In this document: positions 43,403 to 52,877 of the stretch, one piece after another
Layout of the letters: each line of letters begins with the position of its first letter
Numbering within the stretch: the stretch's first letter is position 1
Assembly: GCF_005937185.1 (NCBI RefSeq)
Contig: NZ_VCNI01000002.1
Location: 930,001 to 994,000, forward strand
Direction of reading: 5' to 3'
Length of the DNA: 64,000 nt
From: Flagellimonas algicola
Lineage (GTDB): Bacteria; Bacteroidota; Bacteroidia; Flavobacteriales; Flavobacteriaceae
Position numbers and translations under genes: made by a program
Notes under the pieces: generated by a model
What the model saw: the letters and a program-made list of their open reading frames with translations, nothing else
Databases searched by the model: none
Told to the model about the DNA's origin: nothing

Positions 43403-44104
43403 TTAGTTGCGCTCCTCAATAACCTCTGATGTCGAAAATCGGTAACGCATGTTGCGATAAACGCAGACATCGGTTATATCCTCAGGAGTACCTAGGGGAA
43501 CTGCCCTAAAATTGGATGATATCCTGTCTTTTTTAACGGGCATTACTCTGTGAAAACAATGACCATGTAGGAAAATCACAGTACCTTTTTTGGGTTGAAA
43601 GACCAATTGACCTTCCAAATCGTCATGAGGTTTACCCACTGGAAGTACTCCGGCCTTGTGGGCCTCGGGCATCACTACGATTTCCCCACCTGTTTCATCC
43701 GTAATGTCATGGGTGTACACCAATCTATTCAGATTGAATTTTTTCTCATCTTCCGGAGGGCAGTCTTGGTGCCAGGCCTGTCCTTTGGAGCCGGCCTTGG
43801 AAAACATCATCATACAATAGAGATTTTGCCAACCATCCCTTAGGATAGCATCTGTAATACCGTTGAATTTTTTATCCTTGTCAATCCCATCAAAATAAGG
43901 TTTGTCCTCACGATAGGGAAACCAAGGAATCACCTCTACGGCAGATTTCGCTATAAATTCATCTGTATGCTCCCAATTAGGATTTACCCCGTAATGTTCC
44001 AATATCAAATCATTGTACTCATCCATTAATTTTTCGTCAAAAAAATTCTCCAGTACAATGTATCCTTCTTGCCAAAATTTAGTGGTCAATCCATGAATAT
44101 CCAT
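43403..44104 (-). CDS. Phytanoyl-CoA dioxygenase-family protein
   Basis: The 233-residue cytoplasmic protein has the Fe(II)/2-oxoglutarate facial triad: H and D in 'GQAWHQDCPPEDEKKF', the distal His in 'FLHGHCFHRVMPVKKDR', and the 2OG-binding Arg in 'ISSNFRAVPLG'. PhyH-family enzymes hydroxylate diverse small molecules. In flavobacterial sugar-degradation loci such genes recur without a proven role; a modified sugar or sugar acid may be the substrate. It starts 12 bp after the GH26-like gene. Confidence 0.85.
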   Translation of the reverse strand: MDIHGLTTKFWQEGYIVLENFFDEKLMDEYNDLILEHYGVNPNWEHTDEFIAKSAVEVIPWFPYREDKPYFDGIDKDKKFNGITDAILRDGWQNLYCMMMFSKAGSKGQAWHQDCPPEDEKKFNLNRLVYTHDITDETGGEIVVMPEAHKAGVLPVGKPHDDLEGQLVFQPKKGTVIFLHGHCFHRVMPVKKDRISSNFRAVPLGTPEDITDVCVYRNMRYRFSTSEVIEERN

Positions 44105-44116
44105 AGAACCAAGTAT

Positions 44117-45244
44117 TTAATTGTTATTGTACAGTTTTTCGTATAAATCCGCAGTGGACTTGATGTATTTCGATTGAGAGGTAATTTTCCTCCATCGCTC
44201 ACTAATGGAATCACTCAAGTGCAATCGGGCATCGATTCCTTTAAATGTTGGGTTATTCACCCACATAGGATGGGAATCCCAATGGCAATTGATATAGTGT
44301 ACCGCTTTAACCACGTCGGGATTATCATCTATGGCACTGAAGAAGGGAATAAACCACTTTTCCCAAGCTTCCTCCGCCTGTATTGGGTCACTTAGCTGCG
44401 TTTCTTTGGTCAGGCCATACAATTTTCCGCCATAATCAGATATTGTAGGGGTGGCCTCAGCAATAAAGACCGGCTTGCTTTTTTTGCGGGCAAACTCAAA
44501 CATTTCAATTTCTTTCCATCTATTAAAAAAGGAAACACCGCACCAATCCACATAATCATCTCCAGGATACCACCCTTCCAAATGCTCTTGTCCAGAAATA
44601 AATCCTGTTGATTGCCATACATAAGCTGTGTTTTCAACACCTTTGGCCCTTAGCATGTCCACAATGCGCTTATACGCCTTAATAGTAGTTTCCCGATTAT
44701 AATGATTCCAAGGATCACCATCAAATTCGTAAGCAATTCGTAGGAAGACGGGTCTTTTACCTAAGGAAAGTAGAAAATCAGCCAATTTATTGATATGGGC
44801 ATCATGGGTGCCATCCGCCACTTTTTCCTCGTGGTTTACAAACTGGAGACCAATGGCCAGTGCCATATTTTCATAGTTGGGACTGTTGAGCTGCATGGTG
44901 GCGTTGTAATCATTGTCGCCCCAATCATGGGTATCAAAAAGTCCATCCAAACCTTCTTGCGTGCGTCCAAATGAATTCTCACCCGGATTGATATTTGAAT
45001 AGGTGGTCCAACCTGCCGGCCTGTCAAAATGATCTAAATATCCATCATTAAACGCCTCCAAACCACCCACTGCTTCCAACTCCTGTCCTACAAACAGTAA
45101 TACCTCACCATCTTTGGGTTCAAATTTTGCCAGCTTTCTTTTTGGAGTTTCTTCTTGTGTGGATTCCACTGCTTGTTCTGCATCTGGCTGTTGTTTGCAT
45201 CCAAATGCCAAGATGGCCAAGATCAAAATGAGTAACTTTTTCAT
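44117..45244 (-). CDS. GH26-like glycoside hydrolase, lipoprotein
   Basis: The 375-residue protein has lipobox 'LAILAFGC' (Cys16). The TIM-barrel core resembles family GH26: acid/base E173 in 'VFLRIAYEFDGDPWNHY' and a nucleophile candidate E263 in 'KPVFIAEATP', 90 residues apart. GH26 holds beta-mannanases and beta-1,3-xylanases, and 'RIxYEFDG' looks closer, from memory, to the xylanase branch. It is probably surface-exposed or periplasmic and would cut the polymer internally. Its start overlaps the beta-helix gene stop by 4 bp (ATGA). Confidence 0.75.
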   Translation of the reverse strand: MKKLLILILAILAFGCKQQPDAEQAVESTQEETPKRKLAKFEPKDGEVLLFVGQELEAVGGLEAFNDGYLDHFDRPAGWTTYSNINPGENSFGRTQEGLDGLFDTHDWGDNDYNATMQLNSPNYENMALAIGLQFVNHEEKVADGTHDAHINKLADFLLSLGKRPVFLRIAYEFDGDPWNHYNRETTIKAYKRIVDMLRAKGVENTAYVWQSTGFISGQEHLEGWYPGDDYVDWCGVSFFNRWKEIEMFEFARKKSKPVFIAEATPTISDYGGKLYGLTKETQLSDPIQAEEAWEKWFIPFFSAIDDNPDVVKAVHYINCHWDSHPMWVNNPTFKGIDARLHLSDSISERWRKITSQSKYIKSTADLYEKLYNNN

Positions 45245-47130
45245 GGAGTTATTTTTAGTGATTGATTTTCATTTAAACTTATTCCGGGAGTATGCATTTC
45301 AACAAACGGCCCTGGCAAGGTTTCTTGTTTTCTTGGATTATTATGGAAATCCATGGAGACTTCTTTTAAGGAGGGCACTAATTCCAAGGTATTGGAACTG
45401 TTCCAAAATAAAAACAGGGCTTCCCTATTGAATTCAACAGGCACTCTTAAAAAGGAGCTATTCTGATCCAAATTGCTTTTGCCAAAAGTCCCCGGGTCTA
45501 TAAAATTGGGTTCCGAAGTACTTATGTAAACATTGTGGTTGGCAGTATTACTGTCTGAGCTAAATCTAAAAGGTCGCACATTTATAAAAATGTTGTTGTA
45601 GACTCTATTTTCCTCAGCCGTCAGCTTTCGCCCATTTTGATAGCGGTCTGTCTGAACTATAGCATGTACGGCATTACCAGTTGTATTGGCCACCAGGTTA
45701 TGATATACCTTTAAGTAATCGGTATCGTTGGCATAAATGCCGTTGCCATCTATGTTCCAAACAAAGTTGTTATCCACCAAATTTGGGAAGTGACTGGCCT
45801 CAACAAAGATTCCCCCTTGTATGTTTTGTACATCGTGAATTACATTTTGGGTGGTCCGGGAATAGCGTATATCCCAGTCCAACCAAATTCCATTTCCACC
45901 CTGAATGTTATGGATATGGTTTCCCTTGACCAGGGTTCTATGGGTGACCAACATTTTAATCCCCGAACATTCCCAGTAATTTTCGGCATCTTGCCAACCA
46001 ATGTGATGGATGTGATTGTTTTGGATTATGCCATCCGAAACCACGAAACTTCGAATTCCGGCCGTGCCACAATCATGGATATGGTTGTTTCGTACGATCA
46101 TAAAGCCTTGACTATCTTTTCTATCTCTTCGAATATTCTCTGGATTTGGGTCATTGGTCTCGTAAGCCAAATAACCAAACTCCAGCCCAGAGGAATTTAT
46201 TTGTCTAATGGTATTATCCTCAATAATCCAATGATGCCCGCCCAAAGCCGTTACCGCTCCGGTACTGGTTCGTAAGAACCCATTGGCACAGTGTTCAAAA
46301 GTGAAACCACGGAGCTGAATGTAATTAAGCCCAACTTTAGAAGGCTTGAACAAATGTTGCTGGGTAGCAATCTCAATGACCGAGGTGTTTGGGTTCTTGC
46401 CATCAAAACCATGAACGTGCAACGTCTTTCCATCCACATCAACCCAAAATGAACCTGGGATTTTCGCCAAATCTCCGTAATCCTCCAGTTGGGTCATTCG
46501 TCTACCATTTTGAAATACCAAGGCACGTCTGGAAGTGTAAGGTGCAATTTCTTTTACCAAATTGGCCCAGGGCATCAATGCATGTTCTTCCGGTAAGATA
46601 TTGGGAAGTTGAAACGGATAGTACCTGCCATCAAAAAAAGTGTCTGGCACTGTGGTCACCCAAATTTTTCTGGACCAGGTATACTGAAGGGACGGGTCTG
46701 ACAACACATCGGTATACACCTTATTTTGCTTCCATTCGGCATTTAAAATTCTTGAGCCTTTTACCACAACCTTTTCACCGGGGGCAGCTTCATAAGATAT
46801 CATTTTGTCAATGGATGTACCACCTTGCAAAGGATGAATGGTTTCCCTATATATGCCCCCATAGACTAAAACCCGTTCGCCAGATTTTACCACGGATGCC
46901 GCCTTGTTGATGGTTTCAAAAGGATTTTCTTTGCTACCGTCATTACTGTCTGATGCATTCGGGTGCCTTTGATCAACCACATAGGTCCTGGTATATTCCG
47001 TTTCGTTTGCCCATGCCGAATAACTGTCCCAATCAAAGTTTTGATTGGAGCTTTGGGCATTTGAATGGAAAAACTGTATGCACATTAAAACAACAAGGAT
47101 GAATTGTATGCTATAATTATTTCTTTTCAT
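45241..47130 (-). CDS. Right-handed beta-helix protein, GH120-like (candidate beta-xylosidase)
   Basis: The ATG at 47128-47130 gives 629 residues with signal peptide 'FILVVLMCIQFFHSNAQ'. The start 'NDGSKENPFETINKAASVVK' and 'GGIYRETIHP' is the DUF1565-type opening of parallel beta-helix enzymes. The helix coils run from about 270 to 540. The region resembles, from memory, the GH120 beta-xylosidase XylC: D418 in 'NGIWLDWDI' and E444 in 'GGIFVEASHFPNLVDNN' match its nucleophile and acid/base positions. The gene overlaps the GH43 stop by 14 bp. A polysaccharide lyase is the main alternative. Confidence 0.7.
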   Translation of the reverse strand: MKRNNYSIQFILVVLMCIQFFHSNAQSSNQNFDWDSYSAWANETEYTRTYVVDQRHPNASDSNDGSKENPFETINKAASVVKSGERVLVYGGIYRETIHPLQGGTSIDKMISYEAAPGEKVVVKGSRILNAEWKQNKVYTDVLSDPSLQYTWSRKIWVTTVPDTFFDGRYYPFQLPNILPEEHALMPWANLVKEIAPYTSRRALVFQNGRRMTQLEDYGDLAKIPGSFWVDVDGKTLHVHGFDGKNPNTSVIEIATQQHLFKPSKVGLNYIQLRGFTFEHCANGFLRTSTGAVTALGGHHWIIEDNTIRQINSSGLEFGYLAYETNDPNPENIRRDRKDSQGFMIVRNNHIHDCGTAGIRSFVVSDGIIQNNHIHHIGWQDAENYWECSGIKMLVTHRTLVKGNHIHNIQGGNGIWLDWDIRYSRTTQNVIHDVQNIQGGIFVEASHFPNLVDNNFVWNIDGNGIYANDTDYLKVYHNLVANTTGNAVHAIVQTDRYQNGRKLTAEENRVYNNIFINVRPFRFSSDSNTANHNVYISTSEPNFIDPGTFGKSNLDQNSSFLRVPVEFNREALFLFWNSSNTLELVPSLKEVSMDFHNNPRKQETLPGPFVEMHTPGISLNENQSLKITP

Positions 47131-48736
47131 TTGATTGATTCTGTAAATATTTAATTTCTTGATAATCGAACCATTTAAAATCGGCATGATGCTCATTCAT
47201 AGCTAGGTCTTGGCAACAGATGCCAACAAAACTTCCAGTAAAAGCAGGTCTATAACGACTTCTTCCATCCCTCACATGATCGTCAGACAGAATACTGGCA
47301 TCTAGCTCTCGACCAATTTTTTTGAAGGTTTTACCATCAGTGCTACAAGAAAACTGAAGTATTTCCCTGTTCATTTCTCCTTTTAAAACAACCGATTCTA
47401 CCCCTGTGACATCTTCCAATTCTTCCTGAAAACTCATTTTATAGTTATCTGAAGAGATCACGTTAAGCATTTTTTTGGAACCGTCTGGGTTGGACGTGAT
47501 GCAAACATAATGGTAATGACCTGCATTGTAGTAAAAGACCAGGCCTGCCATATGGTGCAGGTTTTGGGGTTGAAACTCAACCTCGGTACTCGCCACAATA
47601 TGAAAATCCTGTATTCTTCTTGCCAACAAACTCTGTTGATGCAGTGAAGTCAATGACTCTTTACCGTATAATCTCAGGTAGCCATTTCTTGCGGTAAGGC
47701 TGCACCAATCTTCCGTCATGGGTATCCTTAAAGATTGGAATTCAATAGGGACCATATGGGCATCAAAATTGACCATACTTCCATTGTGCGAAAAAGTGTG
47801 TTCTGGCAAATTGGGTTTGGGAATTCGTTCCCTAGGAACCCGACCTCCACTTTTAAGCCACGGCCACCCATCTTTCCATTCCAATTCTTCAATAGCAGTT
47901 TCCCTGCCTAGGGTGCAATTACCTCTAGTAGTCAGCGGTCTGCCCACCAAAAACACCGCATACCAATCCCCATTTTGGGTCTCCACTAAATCCCCATGTC
48001 CTGATTTTTGCAAAGGATTTCCCTCGCTTTCCGCAGCCGAGATAAAAGGATGTTTGGGATGAAATTCATATGGGCCAAATATGGAAGAACTTCTACCGAT
48101 ACTCATTGCATGGCCGTATTCCGTGCCGCCTTCCGCAAGCACTATATAGTAATAATCACCTCTTTTATATAGATGTGGTCCTTCTGTTAACCCCAAGTCG
48201 GTTCCTTCCGTTAGGTAATGAACGTCTCCGACCAGCTTTTTTTGGAGCGGATCGTATTCTTGCATTTCTATTCCTCCAAAAAACCTTCCATTTCTATGGT
48301 CCACCAACATGCTGACGTACCATTTTTTACCCCTATCATGAAACAAGGAACCGTCGAAACCGCGTGAGGACAGATAAATGGGCTCACTCCAATCTCCATA
48401 GATATCCGTTGTGGTGACCATGTAGTTGGGAGTATCTTTCCACACACCATCAAAGGATTTTACATTGGTGTAAACCAAATAGAAAACGCCATTGTCATAA
48501 GTTAAACAGGGGGCCCAGACTCCGCAAGAATCTGGAATGCCCTTCATTTGTAGTTGAGAGGTCCGGTTAAGTGGTCGTGCAACCAAACGCCAATTTTTCA
48601 AATCCTTGGAATGGTGGATTTGAACCCCCGGAAACCATTCAAAAGTTGAAGTGGCGATAAAATAGTCATCACCAACACGACAAATGGATGGATCGGGATT
48701 AAAGCCTTTTAATATTGGATTTTGTATGTAACTCAT
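47117..48736 (-). CDS. GH43 family glycoside hydrolase (beta-xylosidase-like)
   Basis: The 539-residue protein starts SYIQNPILKGFNPDPSICRV, with the GH43 base D15. The pKa modulator is D128 in 'SRGFDGSLFHD' and the acid E185 in 'LTEGPHLYKRGD'. The five-blade propeller is followed by a C-terminal beta-sandwich (from about residue 320; 'VNFDAHMVPIEFQSLRIP'), as in GH43_11/12 beta-1,4-xylosidases. No signal peptide is seen, so it may act in the cytoplasm on imported oligosaccharides. It overlaps the sugar porter gene by 4 bp. Confidence 0.9.
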   Translation of the reverse strand: MSYIQNPILKGFNPDPSICRVGDDYFIATSTFEWFPGVQIHHSKDLKNWRLVARPLNRTSQLQMKGIPDSCGVWAPCLTYDNGVFYLVYTNVKSFDGVWKDTPNYMVTTTDIYGDWSEPIYLSSRGFDGSLFHDRGKKWYVSMLVDHRNGRFFGGIEMQEYDPLQKKLVGDVHYLTEGTDLGLTEGPHLYKRGDYYYIVLAEGGTEYGHAMSIGRSSSIFGPYEFHPKHPFISAAESEGNPLQKSGHGDLVETQNGDWYAVFLVGRPLTTRGNCTLGRETAIEELEWKDGWPWLKSGGRVPRERIPKPNLPEHTFSHNGSMVNFDAHMVPIEFQSLRIPMTEDWCSLTARNGYLRLYGKESLTSLHQQSLLARRIQDFHIVASTEVEFQPQNLHHMAGLVFYYNAGHYHYVCITSNPDGSKKMLNVISSDNYKMSFQEELEDVTGVESVVLKGEMNREILQFSCSTDGKTFKKIGRELDASILSDDHVRDGRSRYRPAFTGSFVGICCQDLAMNEHHADFKWFDYQEIKYLQNQSNEKK

Positions 48737-50286
48737 TGCGTAATCAAATCTTTTTCTAATTCTTCAAGGGATTTTCCCTTGGTCTCAGGAAGTGTTTTTA
48801 GGAAAATAAAGAAGCCCACAAGGGCAATTACACCATAGATGTAAAAAGACGCTGCATTCCCTAAAGTGGCCAATTCCCATGGAAAAACCTGGGTCACCAG
48901 CCAGCTGGATAGGCCATTCAAAAAACCCACAAATCCAATGGCCAAACCCCGATACCGATTTGGGAACAACTCAGAGAGCATAACCCACATGACCGGTCCC
49001 AAAGAAAAAGCAAAGCAGGCTATGAAGCCTAGGATACCAATAAGAACCAAAGTGGGGTTCATTTGTGTTGCCGCCTCCAGGATTGGACCTTCGTTATTTG
49101 CATATTCACGAGATCCCAGGGCTGCGAGCATATCATTTTTGAAATCTATATCATTGTGGTATTCCTTGGAAACATAATGCGCTAGCTTAGGCTGGATTGA
49201 TTGTTCCAAAGTGACCAGCTTATCCGAAGTAAGGGTGTAAGTGGCCTGTTGAAAACCATAGCCGCAGAGCAGCATGCTAATGGCAATACCTCCCACGCCC
49301 ACCAGAAGTAACGGTCTTCTTCCAATCTTGTCAATAAGAAAAATGGCTACGAAGGTAAAAAGTACCGTTGTAAGGCTTAGAAGAATTCCAGAGGCAAAAG
49401 CGGCATCGGTTCCAATTCCAGTTTGTTTAAATATGGAAGTTGCGTAATAGTAAACTGCATTTATCCCTGTGACCTGTTGCAAAATTGCCAGCCCAATTCC
49501 CACACCAAGAACAAACCGCAAGGATTTCTTAAACAAACTCTTCAGATGAACCTTGTCCTTATTTTTTCTGGCTTCAGAAAGACTTTTAACAATATGGGAG
49601 GCTTCCAAAGATGCCTTTTCCGAACCATGGATTGATGCCAAAACCATTTCCGCTTCTTGATCTCTTTCCTTGATAAACAGCCATCTTGGGCTTCGGGGCA
49701 CCAAGAACAATAAGCTAAAATACAGTAGCGCCGGAATGAGTTCTACGGCCAACATAGAACGCCAAACATTGGACACCGTCAAGAAAGATGAAGCACCAGA
49801 AGTAAAGGCACTATTGATATAATAATTGCTTAAAAAAGCCGCAAAAAACCCTAAAACTATATTCAGTTGCTGGATAGAGACCAATTTTCCGCGGGCTTCG
49901 GCCGTTGAAACCTCCGCAATATATACAGGCGCAATGATCAGGGCTGCTCCAAAAGCAACACCTCCAATCATACGTGCAATCCAAAGCATATGAAATCCGG
50001 TTGCATATGCGGAAAGCAAAGCTGACAAAGCATAGGTAAAAGCGATGATCAAAAGCATCTTTTTCCTTCCTAAAACATCACTTGCCCTTCCCGAAACAAG
50101 CATAGCAAACATAGCGGCAAACAAGGGTGAACTGGGCACCCATCCTTGTTCTGATGTGTTGAGGTCAAACTCTGGCGTCACATAGTTCATGACCCCAGAA
50201 ATGATAGCAGCATCAAAACCGTACAAAAAGCCTCCCAATGAAACGACAAAAGCGATAAACCATGTTTTTTTTGTTGTGCCTGTCAT
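48733..50286 (-). CDS. Sugar porter family MFS transporter
   Basis: The 517-residue protein has 12 membrane helices and the sugar-porter signatures 'GGFLYGFDAAIISGVMNYV', 'GRASDVLGRKKMLLI', 'PRSPRWLF', 'DKIGRRPLLLVG' and the terminal 'PETKGKSLEELEKDL'. It would import a monosaccharide or disaccharide by proton symport across the inner membrane. A loop of about 80 residues between helices 9 and 10 ('YHNDIDFKNDMLAALGSREY') is longer than in XylE/GalP but known in Bacteroidota members. It lies between GH16 and GH43. Confidence 0.93.
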   Translation of the reverse strand: MTGTTKKTWFIAFVVSLGGFLYGFDAAIISGVMNYVTPEFDLNTSEQGWVPSSPLFAAMFAMLVSGRASDVLGRKKMLLIIAFTYALSALLSAYATGFHMLWIARMIGGVAFGAALIIAPVYIAEVSTAEARGKLVSIQQLNIVLGFFAAFLSNYYINSAFTSGASSFLTVSNVWRSMLAVELIPALLYFSLLFLVPRSPRWLFIKERDQEAEMVLASIHGSEKASLEASHIVKSLSEARKNKDKVHLKSLFKKSLRFVLGVGIGLAILQQVTGINAVYYYATSIFKQTGIGTDAAFASGILLSLTTVLFTFVAIFLIDKIGRRPLLLVGVGGIAISMLLCGYGFQQATYTLTSDKLVTLEQSIQPKLAHYVSKEYHNDIDFKNDMLAALGSREYANNEGPILEAATQMNPTLVLIGILGFIACFAFSLGPVMWVMLSELFPNRYRGLAIGFVGFLNGLSSWLVTQVFPWELATLGNAASFYIYGVIALVGFFIFLKTLPETKGKSLEELEKDLITQ

Positions 50287-50305
50287 AATTGGGAAGTCTT
50301 ATAAA

Positions 50306-51313
50306 TTATTCATTTGCTTTAAAAACCCGAATGTAATCCACTAGCAAAAATGCCGGGAAATTTGAAGGAACTGGGGCCACATTAGGCAAATTTCCACCAA
50401 CTGATAGTGCAAAAACGAAGTAAAATTGATCATTAAATGGATATGGTTGCCCATTGGCTTGCGTAGTTGCTGGCGTCATGGTATGATATTCAATGTCATT
50501 GACCAACCAAGTAATTTTATCTTCTTCCCAAATTATGGAAAAAACATAATATACTTCATCAAAGGAATTTCCGTCCAATGCATCAAAATGGACCGAGTTA
50601 AAACGGTGATTGGCGGGAAAGTTGATGCCATAATGTCCCGTGCCCAAAATATCATTTCTGTCTTCCCCTAGGTATTCCATTATATCGATTTCCCCTCCAC
50701 TGGGCCAATAGGCGCCAGGGTCTTCAATAGTATAATCTTTGTTTAACATGAACAACGCTACCCAAGTTCCAGCAACAGAGGGCATGCTAGCGCGGATATC
50801 TACTCTGCCATACTGAAACTCGAAAAGGTCATCCGTATGGATTCTTGATGAGGAGTATTCCTGTCCAAAATTAAATTCATTTTTGGCCTCCATGACCAAA
50901 TTTCCTTCGACAAAGTATAGGTTCTGACTTCGGTCCGTAAAGGCTTGAAGTTCATTATTACCCCAACCGCAGAGATTAGGACATCCCGTTCCCAAGTGAA
51001 AATCCCATTTGTCCCTGTCCAAGCTTTCACTTTCAAATTCATCGGACCAGGCCAAAGTATAGCCAGTATATGAATCCGGAGTACTATAACCCGAATCAGG
51101 AATGACCAAATTGGAAGTACAGTCCTCACAGTTGGTACCTCCGCAATCCACACCTTCCTCATCCCCATTTCGTATACCATCAGAGCAACTGGCTTGAGGT
51201 ACCGGAACCTCGTCATCAACATTGCCAGTACTATCATCACTTGATGAACAGGCAAAAAAGAGTGAAAGCAAACCGAAAGCAAAGAATAAATGACTCTTTA
51301 ATTGGTAGATCAT
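50306..51313 (-). CDS. GH16 family glucanase-like lipoprotein with Cys-rich spacer
   Basis: The 335-residue protein has lipobox 'SLFFAC' (Cys22) followed by SSSDDSTG. A short module 'CSDGIRNGDEEGVDCGGTN' (43-61) precedes the GH16 jelly roll (85-333). The active site is intact: E208-x-D210-x-x-E213 in 'GGEIDIMEYLG'. The N-terminal 'LAWSDEFESESLDRDKW' and 'CGWGNNELQAFT' are like laminarinase-type GH16_3 enzymes that cut beta-1,3-glucan. The signal and spacer suggest display on the cell surface. It lies 80 bp after the glycan-binding lipoprotein gene. Confidence 0.9.
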   Translation of the reverse strand: MIYQLKSHLFFAFGLLSLFFACSSSDDSTGNVDDEVPVPQASCSDGIRNGDEEGVDCGGTNCEDCTSNLVIPDSGYSTPDSYTGYTLAWSDEFESESLDRDKWDFHLGTGCPNLCGWGNNELQAFTDRSQNLYFVEGNLVMEAKNEFNFGQEYSSSRIHTDDLFEFQYGRVDIRASMPSVAGTWVALFMLNKDYTIEDPGAYWPSGGEIDIMEYLGEDRNDILGTGHYGINFPANHRFNSVHFDALDGNSFDEVYYVFSIIWEEDKITWLVNDIEYHTMTPATTQANGQPYPFNDQFYFVFALSVGGNLPNVAPVPSNFPAFLLVDYIRVFKANE

Positions 51314-51393
51314 ATCAAAAGTTGCGTCATAATAGTTGGGGAGAACAAATTTCTCCCCAACAAAGGCTAATTAATAACTCTATCTATCTAACC

Positions 51394-52857
51394 TTACTCA
51401 AATGGGATAAAATCCTTTATATAGAATTGTCCCGGTTCTGGATGTCCGGAACCGCCAAATCTAAGGGTATAATTATCGTAGGTGGTATTATTCATCAACA
51501 AGGTTGTACCATCAGCTGCAGAAGTGGCATCTGTTCCATCAAACTCCAAGGTAACCCAGGAATCAAAATCTGCTGGATCTACAGTAGCTGTCAAAACCGT
51601 CCATCTCTGCCAGAAATTGCCATCCACATTATCATGAAGAATCAATTCTACCACAGGATCTAAAGTTCCTGAAAAGTCGTTAGTGGATGGGATGTAAACA
51701 TCCAGATTAAATTTGTGATAAACCGAAAAGTCAATGATTTCAGGTTGGGGTTGGAATTTAAAGTCTTCAAAGCCACCAAATGGGCCATTTTCAGGTCTAT
51801 TGATCAAGGTAACCGCATCAGTACTTCCAGCAGGATCTGAAACCCTGTATTCGGGAACCACACCTTGTGATGGGGTATCATTTGGAACCAAATTGGCGCC
51901 TGAACTCGCATCCCCTGATTCAAAGGTAAAATACACCGGTAGACCAGAACCTGCCAACGCATCGGCTCTCGGATTTCCTGGGGCGATAAAACTTGTAGTG
52001 GGTTTAAAATCCCTAATATAAAATTCACCGGCTTCGGTATGGGCACTACCTCCGAACCTAAGCGTAATGTTATCATAAGTAGTGTTGTCCGCAAGAGGAA
52101 CACCCGCATCGGCGGATACGGCGCCAGCCGCAGTCCCATCAAACCGTAGGGTAACCCAGGAATCAAAGTCCGCTGGATCCACTGTTATTGGAAGTATCGT
52201 CCAACGTTGCCAGAAGTTACCATCCACATTATCATGCAAGACCACTTCTACGAGCGGCTGAAGATTTCCTGAGAAATCATTGCTGGATGGAATGTAAACG
52301 TCCAAGGTGAATTTGTTATAACTGGAGAAATCTATGGGTGCAGGTTGCGGTTGGAATTTGAAATCCTCAAATCCCCCAAATGGTCCATTTTCCGGTCTAA
52401 GTATGTGACCAATCAATTCGTCACTCCCAGCCGGATCCGCCATACCAAAATTAAAGGTTACCCCTTGGTTTGCTTGAGCCAGAGGAACCAAGTTGCGGCC
52501 TGAATCAGGGTCGTTGGCTTCAAAGGTGTAGTAATACGGCAGCGAACCGCCTGCCAAATCATCTGCCCTTGGGGTAGGCACACACATTTCGCATGGGCCG
52601 CCACAATCGATACCTTCCTCACCTTGGTTTTGAATACCATCCGTGCAAGACGGACAGACCACACCACTTCCACCACCACAGTCAATACCTTCTTCGTCCA
52701 GGTTTTGGATACCATCACTATACGAGGCAATTACTGCATTGAGCTGTTCAAAATACTTTTCGTCATCACAGGAAATAACCACTCCAAAAATTCCCAGAGC
52801 AATTACTATAGCTGTAAGCCTAAGCGATGATGTTTTTATGCTATATACTTTTTTCAT
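51394..52857 (-). CDS. Surface glycan-binding lipoprotein with duplicated beta-sandwich
   Basis: The 487-residue protein has lipobox 'IFGVVISC' (Cys30) and two cysteine modules ('SDGIQNLDEEGIDCGG', 'TDGIQNQGEEGIDCGGPCEM') at about 45-93. Two tandem domains of about 180 residues follow (about 95-290 and 295-487) that repeat 'FGGFEDFKFQPQP', 'LDVYIPS(S/T)NDFSG' and 'VVLHDNVDGNFWQRWT' almost unchanged. Position after SusD marks it as a SusE/F-type or SGBP protein that holds the polysaccharide at the surface. Glycan specificity is unknown. Confidence 0.85.
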   Translation of the reverse strand: MKKVYSIKTSSLRLTAIVIALGIFGVVISCDDEKYFEQLNAVIASYSDGIQNLDEEGIDCGGGSGVVCPSCTDGIQNQGEEGIDCGGPCEMCVPTPRADDLAGGSLPYYYTFEANDPDSGRNLVPLAQANQGVTFNFGMADPAGSDELIGHILRPENGPFGGFEDFKFQPQPAPIDFSSYNKFTLDVYIPSSNDFSGNLQPLVEVVLHDNVDGNFWQRWTILPITVDPADFDSWVTLRFDGTAAGAVSADAGVPLADNTTYDNITLRFGGSAHTEAGEFYIRDFKPTTSFIAPGNPRADALAGSGLPVYFTFESGDASSGANLVPNDTPSQGVVPEYRVSDPAGSTDAVTLINRPENGPFGGFEDFKFQPQPEIIDFSVYHKFNLDVYIPSTNDFSGTLDPVVELILHDNVDGNFWQRWTVLTATVDPADFDSWVTLEFDGTDATSAADGTTLLMNNTTYDNYTLRFGGSGHPEPGQFYIKDFIPFE

Positions 52858-52877
52858 TTTTCTGTTTTTTGGATTAA

